64,000 nt of DNA from Glycocaulis sp051859565 (GCF_051859565.1 NZ_JBHYFK010000003.1:1-64000); one strand, 5' to 3'. Counted from the stretch's first letter, positions 34,109 to 43,465 are shown. The notes: a model not told the origin generated them from the letters alone. Numbers and translations: made by a program.

Positions 34109-34546
34109 CTACTCCGCCTCGTCCGTATTCAGGCGGCTGAGAAGATCGTGCAGCCGGTCTGTGTCGTCTTCGCCCAGGCGTTCGGCCAGTTCCGCATTAA
34201 TCTCACGCAAGGTCTGATCCGCCTTGATGGCAAGCTCGCGGCCCGCCTCGGTCAGGTTTACGATCGCCCCGCGCCTGTCGGCCGAGTCTTGGCTGCGCGT
34301 GACGAGACCGGCAGCCTCCATGCGGGCGACAAGGCCGGTAACAGCAGGCGCGCCTAGCGCCAGCGTCTCGGAGATCGCGCCCATGCGCCGTTCGCCGCGC
34401 CGCATGAGCAGGAACAGGACGGCAGACTGCGCAGCCGTGACCCCAGCCTCACCGCGCAGGCGCGCATCCGCCTGCCGGTGCAGCCGCCGGGCGGTGATTT
34501 CCAGCAAGAGATATAGCCGCCGGTCGACGGCGCGCGCGCGTGCCAT
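34109..34546 (-). CDS. MarR-family transcriptional regulator
   Basis: The 145-residue protein has the winged-helix layout of MarR: dimerisation helices at the ends, ETLALGAPAVTGLVARMEAAG as recognition helix region (seen at about residues 63-83) and the wing with SQDSADRRGAIVNLTEAG. Target genes are unknown; the methyltransferase gene upstream on the same strand is a neighbour but not clearly co-regulated. Confidence 0.9.
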   Translation of the reverse strand: MARARAVDRRLYLLLEITARRLHRQADARLRGEAGVTAAQSAVLFLLMRRGERRMGAISETLALGAPAVTGLVARMEAAGLVTRSQDSADRRGAIVNLTEAGRELAIKADQTLREINAELAERLGEDDTDRLHDLLSRLNTDEAE

Positions 34547-34584
34547 GACCCCTGATGGCTTGATTCAAGCGCGTCTGGAAAGAG

Positions 34585-35232
34585 TTATCCGGTAAACCGC
34601 CATACGCGGGCCAGCCGCACATCGCGGTCTTCGAGGTCCCGGCTCACCGGCGTGTCATAGCGCGCCAGCGGCTCCAGCTTCTCCTTTGGCAGGAAATGAC
34701 GGCCCGGATCACCTATCAGCACCATACAGCCGCGCTGGTGCAGGCCTTGCAGCCAGCCCGCAATGCGCTCGGCGCCCGGTCCCTCATAGAACACGTCCCC
34801 GGCCAGCACGACATCCCAGCCCTTATCGATGCCGACCAGATCGGCTTTCTGCGCCTGAATCGTCACGCTGTTCAGCGTGGCATTGGCCAGAATCGCCTCG
34901 ACGGCAAACGCGTCAATCTCGCTGGCATCCACGCGTGCGGCCCCAGCCTTGGCAGCGCCAATGCCCGCAATGCCGCAGCCGCTGGCAAAGTCCAGCACGT
35001 GCCTGCCGGCTACAAGGGCAGGATTGTCCATCAGATAGCGCGCCAGCGCCTGTCCGCCCGCCCAGGCGAACGCCCAGAAGGGCGGTGGCAGGCCGGCTTC
35101 ACCTAGCGCTTCTTCGGTCTGCTGCCAGATGGCTATGGTCTCATCGGCCAGATGAAAGCGCAGCTCCGGCGTCAGCGGCGCGGAGGCGATGCGGGTGTGG
35201 GCGGCGATGAAGGATTGCGGATCGGCGATCAT
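34585..35232 (-). CDS. SAM-dependent methyltransferase, ETFB-lysine/PrmA-like
   Basis: The 215-residue Rossmann methyltransferase has PFWAFAWAGGQALARYL, the SAM loop VLDFASGCGIAGIGAAKAGA and GDVFYEGPGAERI with a post-II motif. This pattern resembles the electron-transfer-flavoprotein beta lysine methyltransferases and related protein methyltransferases. The exact target is inferred only. Confidence 0.8.
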   Translation of the reverse strand: MIADPQSFIAAHTRIASAPLTPELRFHLADETIAIWQQTEEALGEAGLPPPFWAFAWAGGQALARYLMDNPALVAGRHVLDFASGCGIAGIGAAKAGAARVDASEIDAFAVEAILANATLNSVTIQAQKADLVGIDKGWDVVLAGDVFYEGPGAERIAGWLQGLHQRGCMVLIGDPGRHFLPKEKLEPLARYDTPVSRDLEDRDVRLARVWRFTG

Positions 35233-35272
35233 CCCTGCCGTCTAGACCGGCAATGTGCGCGGCGCCAGCGGG

Positions 35273-35773
35273 CTAAGCTTCACCGGCAGGAATGAAGCGC
35301 AGCGCAATGCCGTTATTGCACCAGCGCTGGCCGGTAGGCTGGGGGCCGTCCTCGAACACATGGCCCTGATGTCCGCCGCAGCGCGCGCAATGATATTCGG
35401 TGCGCGGCGTCCAGATGCGATAGTCTGGCTTTGTGTTCACCGCGCCGTCCAGCGGCTGCCAGAAGCTGGGCCAGCCCGTGCCGGATTCGTATTTGGTTTC
35501 CGACGAGAAGAGCGGCAGGCCGCACCCGGCGCAGGCATAGATGCCCTCACGGGTCTCGTCATTGAGCGGGGAGGAGCCGGGCCGCTCTGTGCCTTCGCGG
35601 CGCAGCACATTGAATTCGGCAGGTGTCAGGCGTTCGCGCCATTGCGCTTCGGTCAGATTGGCCCAGTCAATGCCGTCATCGCTGGCAGGTTGCGTGCTGG
35701 CAGAGCCGGTATTGGCCGGCCCGCAGGCGGCCAGCGATATGCCGGAGAGAAGGGCAAGGCGGCGCGTCAGCAT
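35273..35773 (-). CDS. msrB: Peptide methionine-R-sulfoxide reductase MsrB, exported
   Basis: MsrB reduces methionine-R-sulfoxide in proteins. The 166-residue form has zinc CxxC pairs (CAGCG and CARCG), GWPSFW, and the catalytic Cys in RWCNNGIALRF. An N-terminal MLTRRLALLSGISLAAC suggests a Tat-like twin Arg and a lipobox, so the enzyme is probably periplasmic and lipid-anchored, repairing envelope proteins. Confidence 0.92.
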   Translation of the reverse strand: MLTRRLALLSGISLAACGPANTGSASTQPASDDGIDWANLTEAQWRERLTPAEFNVLRREGTERPGSSPLNDETREGIYACAGCGLPLFSSETKYESGTGWPSFWQPLDGAVNTKPDYRIWTPRTEYHCARCGGHQGHVFEDGPQPTGQRWCNNGIALRFIPAGEA

Positions 35774-35839
35774 GGCAGGCTCCGTTACATCACCTGACCT
35801 AATGTAGGGTGCCGTGGCGGTCCGGCCAGCGGCATCCCG

Positions 35840-36790
35840 TCACATCGGCGCGAGTGCGCCCAGCAGCAGGGCCGCCAGCAGGATCAGGCCCGCCTCGCGG
35901 TTGGACTTGAAATGAGCAAGGCAGGCCGGGCCGTCATCGGGCCGGAAGCGCGAGGCCTGCCAGACCAGATGTACCGCGTAGGCGGCAAAGACCGGCGCAA
36001 ACACCAGCCCGGCACCTGCCTTGATGGCTGCCAGAGCGGTCAGCACCAGCGATGCGCCATAGATGGCGCCGACAGCGGGGCCGATGGCATGGCCCAGCGC
36101 GCGTGCGGAGGATTTCACGCCTACGAGCGCGTCATCCTCCATGTCCTGGCAGGCGTAGATCGTGTCATAGCCCAGCGTCCACAGCGCGGCGGCGGCATAG
36201 AGCAGGCCGGCGGCTACCCAGTCCGTCCCGCCGAGCGCCGCATAGCCCACAAGCACGCCCCAGTTGAAGGTGAGGCCCAGCCACACCTGCGGCCACCAGG
36301 TGATGCGCTTCATGAACGGATAGGCGGCCACCAGCAGCAATGCCGCGACAGCTATGGCGATTGCAGTGAGCGGCAGGAACAGGAGCACCAGAGCGCCTAC
36401 TGCGCACTGCGCGCCGAGGAAGATGAGCGCTTGCTTGACGGTGATGGTGCCTGCGGCCAGCGGGCGGTCTGCCGTGCGCGCCACCTTGGCGTCGAGATCG
36501 CGGTCGGCGATGTCATTCCAGGTGCAGCCTGCTCCGCGCATCGCAATCGCGCCGATGGCAAAGAGGGCCGCATATCCGGCCATGGGCCAGTTTACGCCCG
36601 TGTCCATGGCTGCCAGCGCCAGCCCCCAGAAGCACGGTATGGCCAGCAACCAGAAGCCTATTGGCCGGTCATAGCGGGCAAGGCGCAAATATGGCCGCCA
36701 GCCTTCCGGCGCGCGGTCCACAAAGGTGCGCGGGATGGAATCGGCGACGCGGCGGTCGCGTGCCTTGCTGTGGGGGCTTTTTGCATTCAT
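35840..36790 (-). CDS. ubiA: 4-hydroxybenzoate polyprenyltransferase UbiA
   Basis: UbiA attaches the polyprenyl tail to 4-hydroxybenzoate in ubiquinone synthesis. The 316-residue membrane protein has the two Asp motifs NDIADRDLDAKVARTADRPLA and YACQDMEDDALVGVKS and about eight helices. The N-terminal 25 residues are polar. It supplies the substrate of the UbiD reaction (gene at 11248-12747). Confidence 0.94.
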   Translation of the reverse strand: MNAKSPHSKARDRRVADSIPRTFVDRAPEGWRPYLRLARYDRPIGFWLLAIPCFWGLALAAMDTGVNWPMAGYAALFAIGAIAMRGAGCTWNDIADRDLDAKVARTADRPLAAGTITVKQALIFLGAQCAVGALVLLFLPLTAIAIAVAALLLVAAYPFMKRITWWPQVWLGLTFNWGVLVGYAALGGTDWVAAGLLYAAAALWTLGYDTIYACQDMEDDALVGVKSSARALGHAIGPAVGAIYGASLVLTALAAIKAGAGLVFAPVFAAYAVHLVWQASRFRPDDGPACLAHFKSNREAGLILLAALLLGALAPM

Positions 36791-36873
36791 GCCCGACTAG
36801 TTATCGCGCCGGATGCCCGCCGCATAGCCCTTCGCGCTTGGCGTATGGACGCACCGGCGCTAGACGGGTGGCC

Positions 36874-37641
36874 ATGGTCACCACACCCCGCCTTTTTGTC
36901 GATGCGCCCCTGGGCGAAGGTGCTGAGCTGATCCTGCCGCGTGAGCAGGCGCATTATCTCGTGAATGTCATGCGCCGCGAGGCCGGTTCGCCGGTACGTG
37001 TCTTCAACGGGCGTGACGGCGAATGGCAGACAAAAGTCGCCGACGCCTCGCGCAAGGGCGCGTCTTTGCAGGTGGAGACGCGCCTACGCGAGCAGATCGG
37101 CGTGCCGCCTTTGCGCCTGTGCTTTGCGCCGGTGAAGAAGGCGCGCACCGATTTCATCGTCGAGAAAGCGACGGAGCTGGGCGCCGCCATCATCCAGCCT
37201 GTCATCACCCGCCGTACACAGTCCGAGCGCGTGCGGACGGACCGTCTGCTCGCTCTTGCGACCGAAGCGTCTGAGCAGACCGAGCGGCTCTGCCTGCCGG
37301 AAATGCCAGAGCCGGTTTCGCTGGAGCGCCTTCTGGCCGGCTGGCCGCAAGGAGAGCGCCTGATCTTCTGCGATGAGGCAGGAGACGGGGAGGGGGCCTG
37401 GGGCGGCTCGCAGGGCCGTGCGCGGTCCTTGGCGGACATGCTGCAGGGCGAGACGGACCCGTCAGGCCCGTGGACCATCCTCATCGGCCCCGAAGGCGGG
37501 TTTGATGATGCGGAGAGGACGCATTTGCGTTCGCTGCCCTTTGTGCGCGCCGTCACGCTCGGCCCGCGCATCTTGCGCGCCGATACGGCTGCGGTGGCCG
37601 CGCTCACGCTCTGGCAGGCCGCGCTGGGAGATTGGCGCTAG
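36874..37641 (+). CDS. rsmE: 16S rRNA (uracil1498-N3)-methyltransferase RsmE
   Basis: RsmE methylates U1498 of 16S rRNA. From the ATG at 36874 the SPOUT protein is 255 residues with a PUA-like N-terminal domain (EQAHYLVNVMRREAGSPVRV), EKATELGAAIIQPVITRRT, and the knotted SAM site IGPEGGF with LGPRILRADTAAVAAL. An upstream in-frame extension overlaps ubiA and is rejected. Confidence 0.94.
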   Translation: MVTTPRLFVDAPLGEGAELILPREQAHYLVNVMRREAGSPVRVFNGRDGEWQTKVADASRKGASLQVETRLREQIGVPPLRLCFAPVKKARTDFIVEKATELGAAIIQPVITRRTQSERVRTDRLLALATEASEQTERLCLPEMPEPVSLERLLAGWPQGERLIFCDEAGDGEGAWGGSQGRARSLADMLQGETDPSGPWTILIGPEGGFDDAERTHLRSLPFVRAVTLGPRILRADTAAVAALTLWQAALGDWR

Positions 37642-37652
37642 TTTGCCACACC

Positions 37653-37747
37653 CTGAAATCCCGGAAGCTAGAAGGGCTGTCCGGGACCTGTTGCAGGATA
37701 ATCCTGAGAGAGGCCCCGGATACCGCTTCGCGGTTCCGGGGTTTCAG
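37653..37747. repeat. Dispersed repeat, family C copy 2
   Basis: It starts CTGAAATCCCGGAAGC and ends CCGGGGTTTCAG, a near-perfect terminal inverted repeat. The last bases overlap the stop codon of the convergent TPR gene. Compare 34006-34098 and 42320-42415. Confidence 0.8.
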
Positions 37748-40278
37748 TGATCCAGCTGAGCGTTGGTCCACAGCGCTTCGAGATGCGCCGTGAAGAAGGC
37801 GTCCATACGGGCAAACTCGATACCATCGACGCCATCATCTGCCGCCGTTCCGGCGCGCAGGACAATGCCTTCGATCAGCCCGCCGGAAGCCTGCCGGAAG
37901 AGGTTCAGCCCCTCTTGCGGTTCGCCGAGATGATCGATCAATGTCCGCGCCAGAAAGGCGCGTCCGCTGGCCAGCGCCGGATTGTCGTTTGACAGGCGCC
38001 CCTCGCGCAAGGCCAGCCCCTCGCGATAGGCTGCGGCGGCCTGTCTGTACTGGCCGAGGCGTTCATTGAGATAGCCCCAGCTATTGAGCATGATGCCCAG
38101 ATGAATGTCAGACCGCCCGGGGGCCTGGCGCATATCCTCGATAGCATCACGCATGAAGGGTTCGGCGCCGCGATAGTCGTGCTGGAGCAGCGCGACATGC
38201 CCGCGATTATAGTCCGCAATAGCGCGGCGGTGTGTGCCGCGCGGCCAGACATCAGCGAGGAGGGCGTGGCTCCGGCTTGCCGCTTCGCGCGCTTCGTCCT
38301 CACGGCCAAGCAGGTTGAGTATGGTTGCCAGTTCCAGCCAGGCCGCGCCCACATCGCTGCCTGTCGTGACAGCATAGGCCGCGTGCGTTTCCAGAACCCG
38401 GCGCACGACCGGCTCTGCCTCGGCGGCCTGTCCCTGCACGCGCAGGGTGGCGGCGATACTCAGCAGCGGAAATACCGTGGAGCGCCCTTGCGGCCCGTCC
38501 TGCGCCACGCGCATGGCAAGAGATTCCCGGTAGTGACCCAGCGCCTCGCTCAGGCGCCCCTGACTGCGCAGGATACGCCCTGACAGCTCGTGCCAGTCGC
38601 GTCTCTGGTCAGGCCGCCCGGCGGGGATAACCGCCTCCGCCGATGCCAGAAGGGCCTCTGCGCCGGCAAGATCGCCTGCTTCCAGCATCAGTTCGGCGCG
38701 CTGGTAGAGGACGGTAAACAGCCCCGCCGCTTCGTTCGGCCCTGCGGCCTCGTAGATGGCTTGCGCAGCTGCTAGCGAACCCAAGGCCGCGTCATTCATC
38801 GACAGGCGCCGCTGGACAACCGCCAGCGTGTACAGCCCGCGCGCGTAGGAGGGCGTGTCTGACCCATACACTTCGCCCCGGAGGTCCATATTGCGCCGGG
38901 CAATCGCCAGCGCCTCGTCCCGGTCGCCGTTGAACACGAGATGGATGGCATAGGCATCCAGCAGGCTCGCCCGGATGTGCTCTCCTCTATCCGTCTGCTC
39001 CAGCACTTCCAGCGCGCGGGCGAACACCGGCCCGGCCTCGGTGGGGCGGTATTGCTCGTGAATGGAGAGGGCCAGATTCTCATACGCCCGGGCGATCTCG
39101 GTGGCGGGATTGTCCGCGCGGGCTTCGAGCGCCTCCAGCCGCTCGCGGGCATTGGCTTCTGCATCGGCAAAGCGCGAGAGGCGGAAGAGCGCCGTCCATA
39201 CGCGCTCAGACGCTGCCGCCGTCCGCAGCCCCGGCTCGCCATCGTGCACACGGACCATCTGGTAATGCTGTTCCAGAAGCGGCAGGGCGGCGGCATAGCC
39301 CGATACGTCCTGCACGCCCGTTGCGTGGTTGAGCAGATAGATGGCGAGGAATTCCGGCGGTGTTTGCGGGTCTGCCGCCGCCGCCTCATGGGCGCGAGTG
39401 TTCAGGTCCGCGGCTATGCCGGTCAGTCCCGCGACGCGTGCGTGGTTGGCGATTTCGGAGAGTATCCGCGCGCGGTGGCGGTCATTGCGGGTATGCGCCT
39501 CGACCAGATCAGCCATGCGGCCAAGGCCATCGGTATCTTCCTGTGCGGCCAACTGACTGGCCAGCGTGCCGGCAAGCGTGACGATGGTCAGATCACCGGT
39601 TTCGCGCGTGGACAGCGCAATGCGCAGCGCCTCGCGGCGGGCATCAATAGCCTGCGCTTCATTGCCGTCGGCCAGCACATCTTCGCCAAGCCCTTCCAGC
39701 ACAACCCCCACATAAGCGTGATTTGGTCCGTAAACTTGCGTATACGCCGCGAGCGAAGCCCGCCGGCTGTCGCTCGCCTCGCCATAGCGTTCTGCGGCAT
39801 GGAGGCTGTTGGCGAGCTGGTTGAGCGTACTGGCTCGCCATTCGAGCGTATCTTCCCCATGCGGTCCTTGCTCCACCGCACGGCGGAAATACGCGATAGC
39901 CAGGTCAGGCTCGCCGGATTCCGCACTGACCATCCCGGCATAGGCAACATATTGCGCGTAGGTCTCTGGCGCCGTGCCCGCCACCTCGTGCAGGGCAAGG
40001 CCCCGCTCAAGCCATTCCAGCGCCCTGGCGTGATCCTCCAGCTGATGGGCGAGGATGCCGAGCGAAAAGGCCGTTGCCGCACGCTCCGCCGGATCGGCAT
40101 CGGGAATCTGCGCGAACACCCCTTCGAACAGGGTGTAAGCACGTTGCGTCTCACCCGCCTCGTAGGCGGCCATGGCCGGCGCGCGCAGTTCGGCATAAGC
40201 GTCGCTTCCGGCATCCTGACCGGACGCGCTGCCAATGCCTGCCGCCAGCAGAACCCCAACTGAAAGCCAGCTGCGCAT
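37744..40278 (-). CDS. Exported tetratricopeptide-repeat protein
   Basis: The 844-residue protein has a signal peptide (MRSWLSVGVLLAAGIGSASG) and then many tetratricopeptide-like helix pairs, such as AFSLGILAHQLEDHARALEWLERGL, across nearly its whole length, so it is a periplasmic or secreted scaffold. No CHAT or other enzymatic domain is visible. The start at 40278 has GGAGG just upstream; a longer frame would run antisense into gshA. Function unknown. Confidence 0.83.
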   Translation of the reverse strand: MRSWLSVGVLLAAGIGSASGQDAGSDAYAELRAPAMAAYEAGETQRAYTLFEGVFAQIPDADPAERAATAFSLGILAHQLEDHARALEWLERGLALHEVAGTAPETYAQYVAYAGMVSAESGEPDLAIAYFRRAVEQGPHGEDTLEWRASTLNQLANSLHAAERYGEASDSRRASLAAYTQVYGPNHAYVGVVLEGLGEDVLADGNEAQAIDARREALRIALSTRETGDLTIVTLAGTLASQLAAQEDTDGLGRMADLVEAHTRNDRHRARILSEIANHARVAGLTGIAADLNTRAHEAAAADPQTPPEFLAIYLLNHATGVQDVSGYAAALPLLEQHYQMVRVHDGEPGLRTAAASERVWTALFRLSRFADAEANARERLEALEARADNPATEIARAYENLALSIHEQYRPTEAGPVFARALEVLEQTDRGEHIRASLLDAYAIHLVFNGDRDEALAIARRNMDLRGEVYGSDTPSYARGLYTLAVVQRRLSMNDAALGSLAAAQAIYEAAGPNEAAGLFTVLYQRAELMLEAGDLAGAEALLASAEAVIPAGRPDQRRDWHELSGRILRSQGRLSEALGHYRESLAMRVAQDGPQGRSTVFPLLSIAATLRVQGQAAEAEPVVRRVLETHAAYAVTTGSDVGAAWLELATILNLLGREDEAREAASRSHALLADVWPRGTHRRAIADYNRGHVALLQHDYRGAEPFMRDAIEDMRQAPGRSDIHLGIMLNSWGYLNERLGQYRQAAAAYREGLALREGRLSNDNPALASGRAFLARTLIDHLGEPQEGLNLFRQASGGLIEGIVLRAGTAADDGVDGIEFARMDAFFTAHLEALWTNAQLDH

Positions 40279-40419
40279 ACCCGCCTCCCACGATTTGGCG
40301 TACTCTAGCGCAGCTATCTGCGCGGCCATCTGACAAATATAGACAGGCCGCGCCCTTGCCGGTTGGCATCCGTCCGCATAAGTGACGGGGACCTTGAACG
40401 GCTGGGAGACCGGGACACG

Positions 40420-41793
40420 ATGAGCGGTACGTACACGCCCGGCGGCGAAGGCCCCCCCATTGAAAGCAAGGACCAGCTCATCGCCCACCTCGCCTCGGGC
40501 GAGAAACCGCGCGAAAGCTGGCGCATCGGTACCGAGCACGAGAAGTTCGGTTTCACGCTCGATGGTCACCGCCCGCTCCCCTATGAGGGCGATGGGCCGA
40601 CGGTCCGCAAGATGCTCGAAGGCCTGACCCGCTTTGGCTGGGAGGCTATTGAGGAGAACGGCAAGCCGGTAGCGCTCAAACGCAAGGGCGCATCGGTCAC
40701 GCTGGAGCCGGGCGGGCAGTTCGAGCTGTCGGGTGCGCCGCTGGAAACGCTCCACCAGACCTGCGCTGAGGTAAATGCGCACCTGAAGGAAGTGCGCGAG
40801 GTGGCCGACGAGATCGGCGCCGGGTTCTTAGGGCTAGGCTTCTCGCCGAAATGGTCTCTGGAAGAGACCCCGATGATGCCTAAAGACCGCTACAACATCA
40901 TGAAGGCCTATATGCCCAAAGTGGGCGGGCTGGGCCACCAGATGATGTTCCGCTCCTGTACGGTGCAGACCAATCTCGATTTCGCCTCAGAGGCCGACAT
41001 GCGCGCGAAGTTTCGCGCCTCCATGGCCCTGCAGCCCATTGCCACCGCGCTCTTTGCCAACTCCCCCTTCGCCGATGGCCGCCCGAACGGATTTGTCTCC
41101 TACCGTGCCCATGTCTGGACCGATGTGGACCCGGACCGTACCGGCATCCTCCAGTTCGTGTTCGATGAAGGCTTTTCCTACGAGCACTACGCGGACTGGG
41201 CGCTCGATGCGCCGATGTATTTCGTCAAGCGTGAGGGGCGTTTCCTCGATGCGTCGGGGCAGAGTTTCCGCGACTTCCTGAAAGGCAAGCTGCCTGCCCT
41301 GCCGGGCGAGCTGCCCGTCATGGGCGACTGGGAGGATCACCTCTCCACGCTTTTCCCGGAAGTGCGCCTGAAGACCTTCCTGGAACAGCGCGGCGCCGAT
41401 GGCGGGCCGTGGAATAATCTGTGTGCGCTGCCTGCGCTGTGGGTGGGGCTGCTTTATGATGACACAGCGCTCGCCGCAGCGCTGGACCTCGTGAAGGACT
41501 GGACGGCGGAGGAGCGCGTCGCGCTGCGCCTCGGCGCGGCCCATTGCGGGCTGAAAGCGCCCTTCCGTAACGGCACGATGCAGGACCTTGCCAAGGAGGT
41601 GCTGGCCATCGCCCGCTCCGGCCTGAAAGCCCGCGCCCGGCTCAATCATCATGGCGAGCACGAGGCGGTCTTCCTCGATGATCTCGATGAGATCGCAGCG
41701 AGTGGCATGACCCCCGCTGAACGCCTGCTCGAGCTCTATAACGGGCCGTGGGGCGGCTCTGTGGAGCCGATCTTCAAGGAAGCGGCTTACTAG
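40420..41793 (+). CDS. gshA: Glutamate-cysteine ligase (class II)
   Basis: GshA makes gamma-glutamylcysteine, the first step to glutathione. The 457-residue protein is of the plant/alphaproteobacterial type: WRIGTEHEKFGF near the N-terminus, LEPGGQFELSGAPLETLH, MMFRSCTVQTNLDF and FANSPFADGRPNG. The ATG at 40420 is preceded by a GGGAGACC stretch. A small PhnA-like gene follows 14 bases later. Confidence 0.93.
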   Translation: MSGTYTPGGEGPPIESKDQLIAHLASGEKPRESWRIGTEHEKFGFTLDGHRPLPYEGDGPTVRKMLEGLTRFGWEAIEENGKPVALKRKGASVTLEPGGQFELSGAPLETLHQTCAEVNAHLKEVREVADEIGAGFLGLGFSPKWSLEETPMMPKDRYNIMKAYMPKVGGLGHQMMFRSCTVQTNLDFASEADMRAKFRASMALQPIATALFANSPFADGRPNGFVSYRAHVWTDVDPDRTGILQFVFDEGFSYEHYADWALDAPMYFVKREGRFLDASGQSFRDFLKGKLPALPGELPVMGDWEDHLSTLFPEVRLKTFLEQRGADGGPWNNLCALPALWVGLLYDDTALAAALDLVKDWTAEERVALRLGAAHCGLKAPFRNGTMQDLAKEVLAIARSGLKARARLNHHGEHEAVFLDDLDEIAASGMTPAERLLELYNGPWGGSVEPIFKEAAY

Positions 41794-41807
41794 GCGAGGA
41801 GTACCCC

Positions 41808-42116
41808 ATGGCCAGTGACGGCGAAGACTATGTCTATGACGAGGCCACCGGCGAATGGCTGAGCCCTGAAGAGGCGGCAGCGAGGGCGCCAGCTTCCGGC
41901 GCTGTAGAAGTGCGCGATTCGGTGGGCAATCTGCTGGCCGATGGTGACAGCGTGACCCTCATCAAGGATCTGGCCGTCAAGGGCGCGGGCCAGACGCTGA
42001 AGCGTGGCACGGTAATCAAGACCATCCGCCTGACCGGCGACCCGCAGGAGATCGATTGCCGCCATCCCGGCATCAAGGGCCTGGTGCTACGCGCGGAGTT
42101 CGTGAAGAAGAGCTAG
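41808..42116 (+). CDS. PhnA/YjdM-like small protein
   Basis: The 102-residue protein contains the C-terminal SH3-like PhnA domain: VRDSVGNLLADGDSVTLIKDL then LKRGTVIKTIRL and IDCRHPGIKGLVLRAEFVKK. The N-terminal zinc ribbon of full-length YjdM is replaced by an acidic stretch DYVYDEATGEWLSPEEAA. Its role is unknown; despite the old name it is not clearly tied to phosphonate use. The ribosome binding site GAGGAG is good. Confidence 0.88.
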   Translation: MASDGEDYVYDEATGEWLSPEEAAARAPASGAVEVRDSVGNLLADGDSVTLIKDLAVKGAGQTLKRGTVIKTIRLTGDPQEIDCRHPGIKGLVLRAEFVKKS

Positions 42117-42175
42117 CCCGATCTGCGCCCGCGGCCCCTGGCACGGCTCTGTGGAGCTATTAGACCCGTTTTCTT

Positions 42176-42262
42176 CGTCATTCCGGGCGGAGCGCGACAG
42201 CGCGTAGACCCGGAACCCAGTGTTCTTGTGGCTCCTGGGTTCCGGCTTTCGCCGGAATGACG
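42176..42262. repeat. Dispersed palindromic repeat, family B second copy
   Basis: CGTCATTCCGGG at 42176 onward and GCCGGAATGACG at 42251-42262 are the inverted ends, with GAACCCAG and CTGGGTTC arms inside, as in 5228-5320. Confidence 0.8.
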
Positions 42263-42276
42263 AGAGAGGGGAATAA

Positions 42277-42310
42277 AAAAACCCCCGGATGTTGCCATCC
42301 GGGGTTTTCG
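42277..42310 (-). terminator. Terminator for the polyamine genes
   Basis: The hairpin CCCCGGATG-(loop)-CATCCGGGG is flanked by a run of seven A on the left, giving a strong U tract on the minus strand. It should end the minus-strand ornithine decarboxylase and deoxyhypusine-synthase-like transcript. It mirrors the hairpin at 33963-33992. Confidence 0.9.
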
Positions 42311-42319
42311 TAAAACCAG

Positions 42320-42415
42320 CTGAAATCCCGGAAGCCCGAAGGGCTGTCCGGGACCTCGTGCAGGATAAAGCGGCGAAAGGCCCCGGGTCTCGCTCATGCT
42401 CGCCCGGGGTTTCAG
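42320..42415. repeat. Dispersed repeat, family C copy 3
   Basis: It begins CTGAAATCCCGGAAGCCCGA and ends CCGGGGTTTCAG, just 3 bases before the stop codon of the minus-strand gene. It is over 90 bases long with inverted ends, matching 37653-37747 closely. Confidence 0.8.
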
Positions 42416-42418
42416 CTC

Positions 42419-43465
42419 TTAGTCCTCGAACATGTCCGCAAAGCGCCGGCGCGGACGGTTCTTCCACGCGCCGCGATGGAAGACGTCAGAGACGATGACC
42501 GGGGCCACGGTGGTGGCTTCGGCAAACACCATCTGCTCCAGCGTGACATCGACCTTGCCCCAGCTGCACGCCTCTTTCAGCGTGGAGGAGGAGCAGGCAC
42601 CATCGCGCACGTCGGCAACCGTGATCTGCACGGCGTATTCGTGCATGGGCACTTCGTGGCCGAGGATTTCGGCGCAGACGACCGTATCCTGCGCGAAGTT
42701 CTTCGGCACACCGCCGCCGACCATGAACAGGCCGGTTTTGCCAGCCTTGATCTTGATGTCGGTCAGCTCGCGGAAATCGGCCACGGCGTCGATGGAGAGG
42801 TAGGGCTTCTTCGCCTTCATGCGTTCGACCTGGTGCTTCACCAGGCCAAAGCCCGCCGAGCAGTCGGCAAAGGCCGGCACGAAGATCGGCACGCCGTGCT
42901 TGTAGCATTCCTCGATGAGGGAGCCTTCCTTCTTGGCGTTGCCATCGGCGAGCCATTTGCCCATCGCCTTGATGAAGGCGCGGGACGAAATCGGCTTGGC
43001 GTCGAGGCTGTCAGCGATGTCACCGATCGTGTGGTCGGTGGTCTGCAGCTCTTCCTCATCGATATAAGTGTCGTAGATCCGGTCGATATAGAGATCGCGC
43101 AGCACGCGGTCGTCCGGGATTTCCTTCGCCTGATAGTGCTTGAAGCCCAGAGCCTCGAAGAAATCCATGTCCACGATGGATGCGCCGGTGGCCACGATGG
43201 CGTCGACCATGTTGTTGCGCACCATGTCGCGCCATACGTGCATGCAGCCGCCAGCGCTCGTCGAACCGGCGAGGGTGAGGATCACTGAGCAATCCGGGTC
43301 TGCCACAGCCGCCTGCAGGATGCGGGCAGCGCGCGCGGCGTCGCGGCTGGAGAAGCTCATCTTCTCCCACGCATCGATGATCACGCGGCCATCAAAGCTG
43401 GCAATATCGATATGCTCGACCGGGCTGGCCAGCAGCTCGGCCTTACGATTGGTATTGTCTGTCAT
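42419..43465 (-). CDS. Deoxyhypusine synthase family protein
   Basis: The 348-residue protein is of the deoxyhypusine synthase fold: SVILTLAGSTSAGGCMHVW, NNMVDAIVATGASIVD, GGGVPKNF and the active-site Lys in EACSWGKVDVT. Bacteria lack eIF5A, so bacterial members are thought to use spermidine or putrescine to make homospermidine or bis-guanidino polyamines. It lies 3 bases downstream of an ornithine decarboxylase-like gene, which fits polyamine synthesis. The exact product is not known from sequence. Confidence 0.85.
   Translation of the reverse strand: MTDNTNRKAELLASPVEHIDIASFDGRVIIDAWEKMSFSSRDAARAARILQAAVADPDCSVILTLAGSTSAGGCMHVWRDMVRNNMVDAIVATGASIVDMDFFEALGFKHYQAKEIPDDRVLRDLYIDRIYDTYIDEEELQTTDHTIGDIADSLDAKPISSRAFIKAMGKWLADGNAKKEGSLIEECYKHGVPIFVPAFADCSAGFGLVKHQVERMKAKKPYLSIDAVADFRELTDIKIKAGKTGLFMVGGGVPKNFAQDTVVCAEILGHEVPMHEYAVQITVADVRDGACSSSTLKEACSWGKVDVTLEQMVFAEATTVAPVIVSDVFHRGAWKNRPRRRFADMFED

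Noticed and set aside
40279..40782. N-terminal extension of the TPR protein on the minus strand
   Set aside because: This part is antisense to gshA; the signal peptide and a GGAGG site place the true start at 40278.
42419..43465. True hypusine biosynthesis
   Set aside because: Hypusine needs eIF5A, which bacteria lack; the linked ornithine decarboxylase-like gene points to polyamine synthesis.
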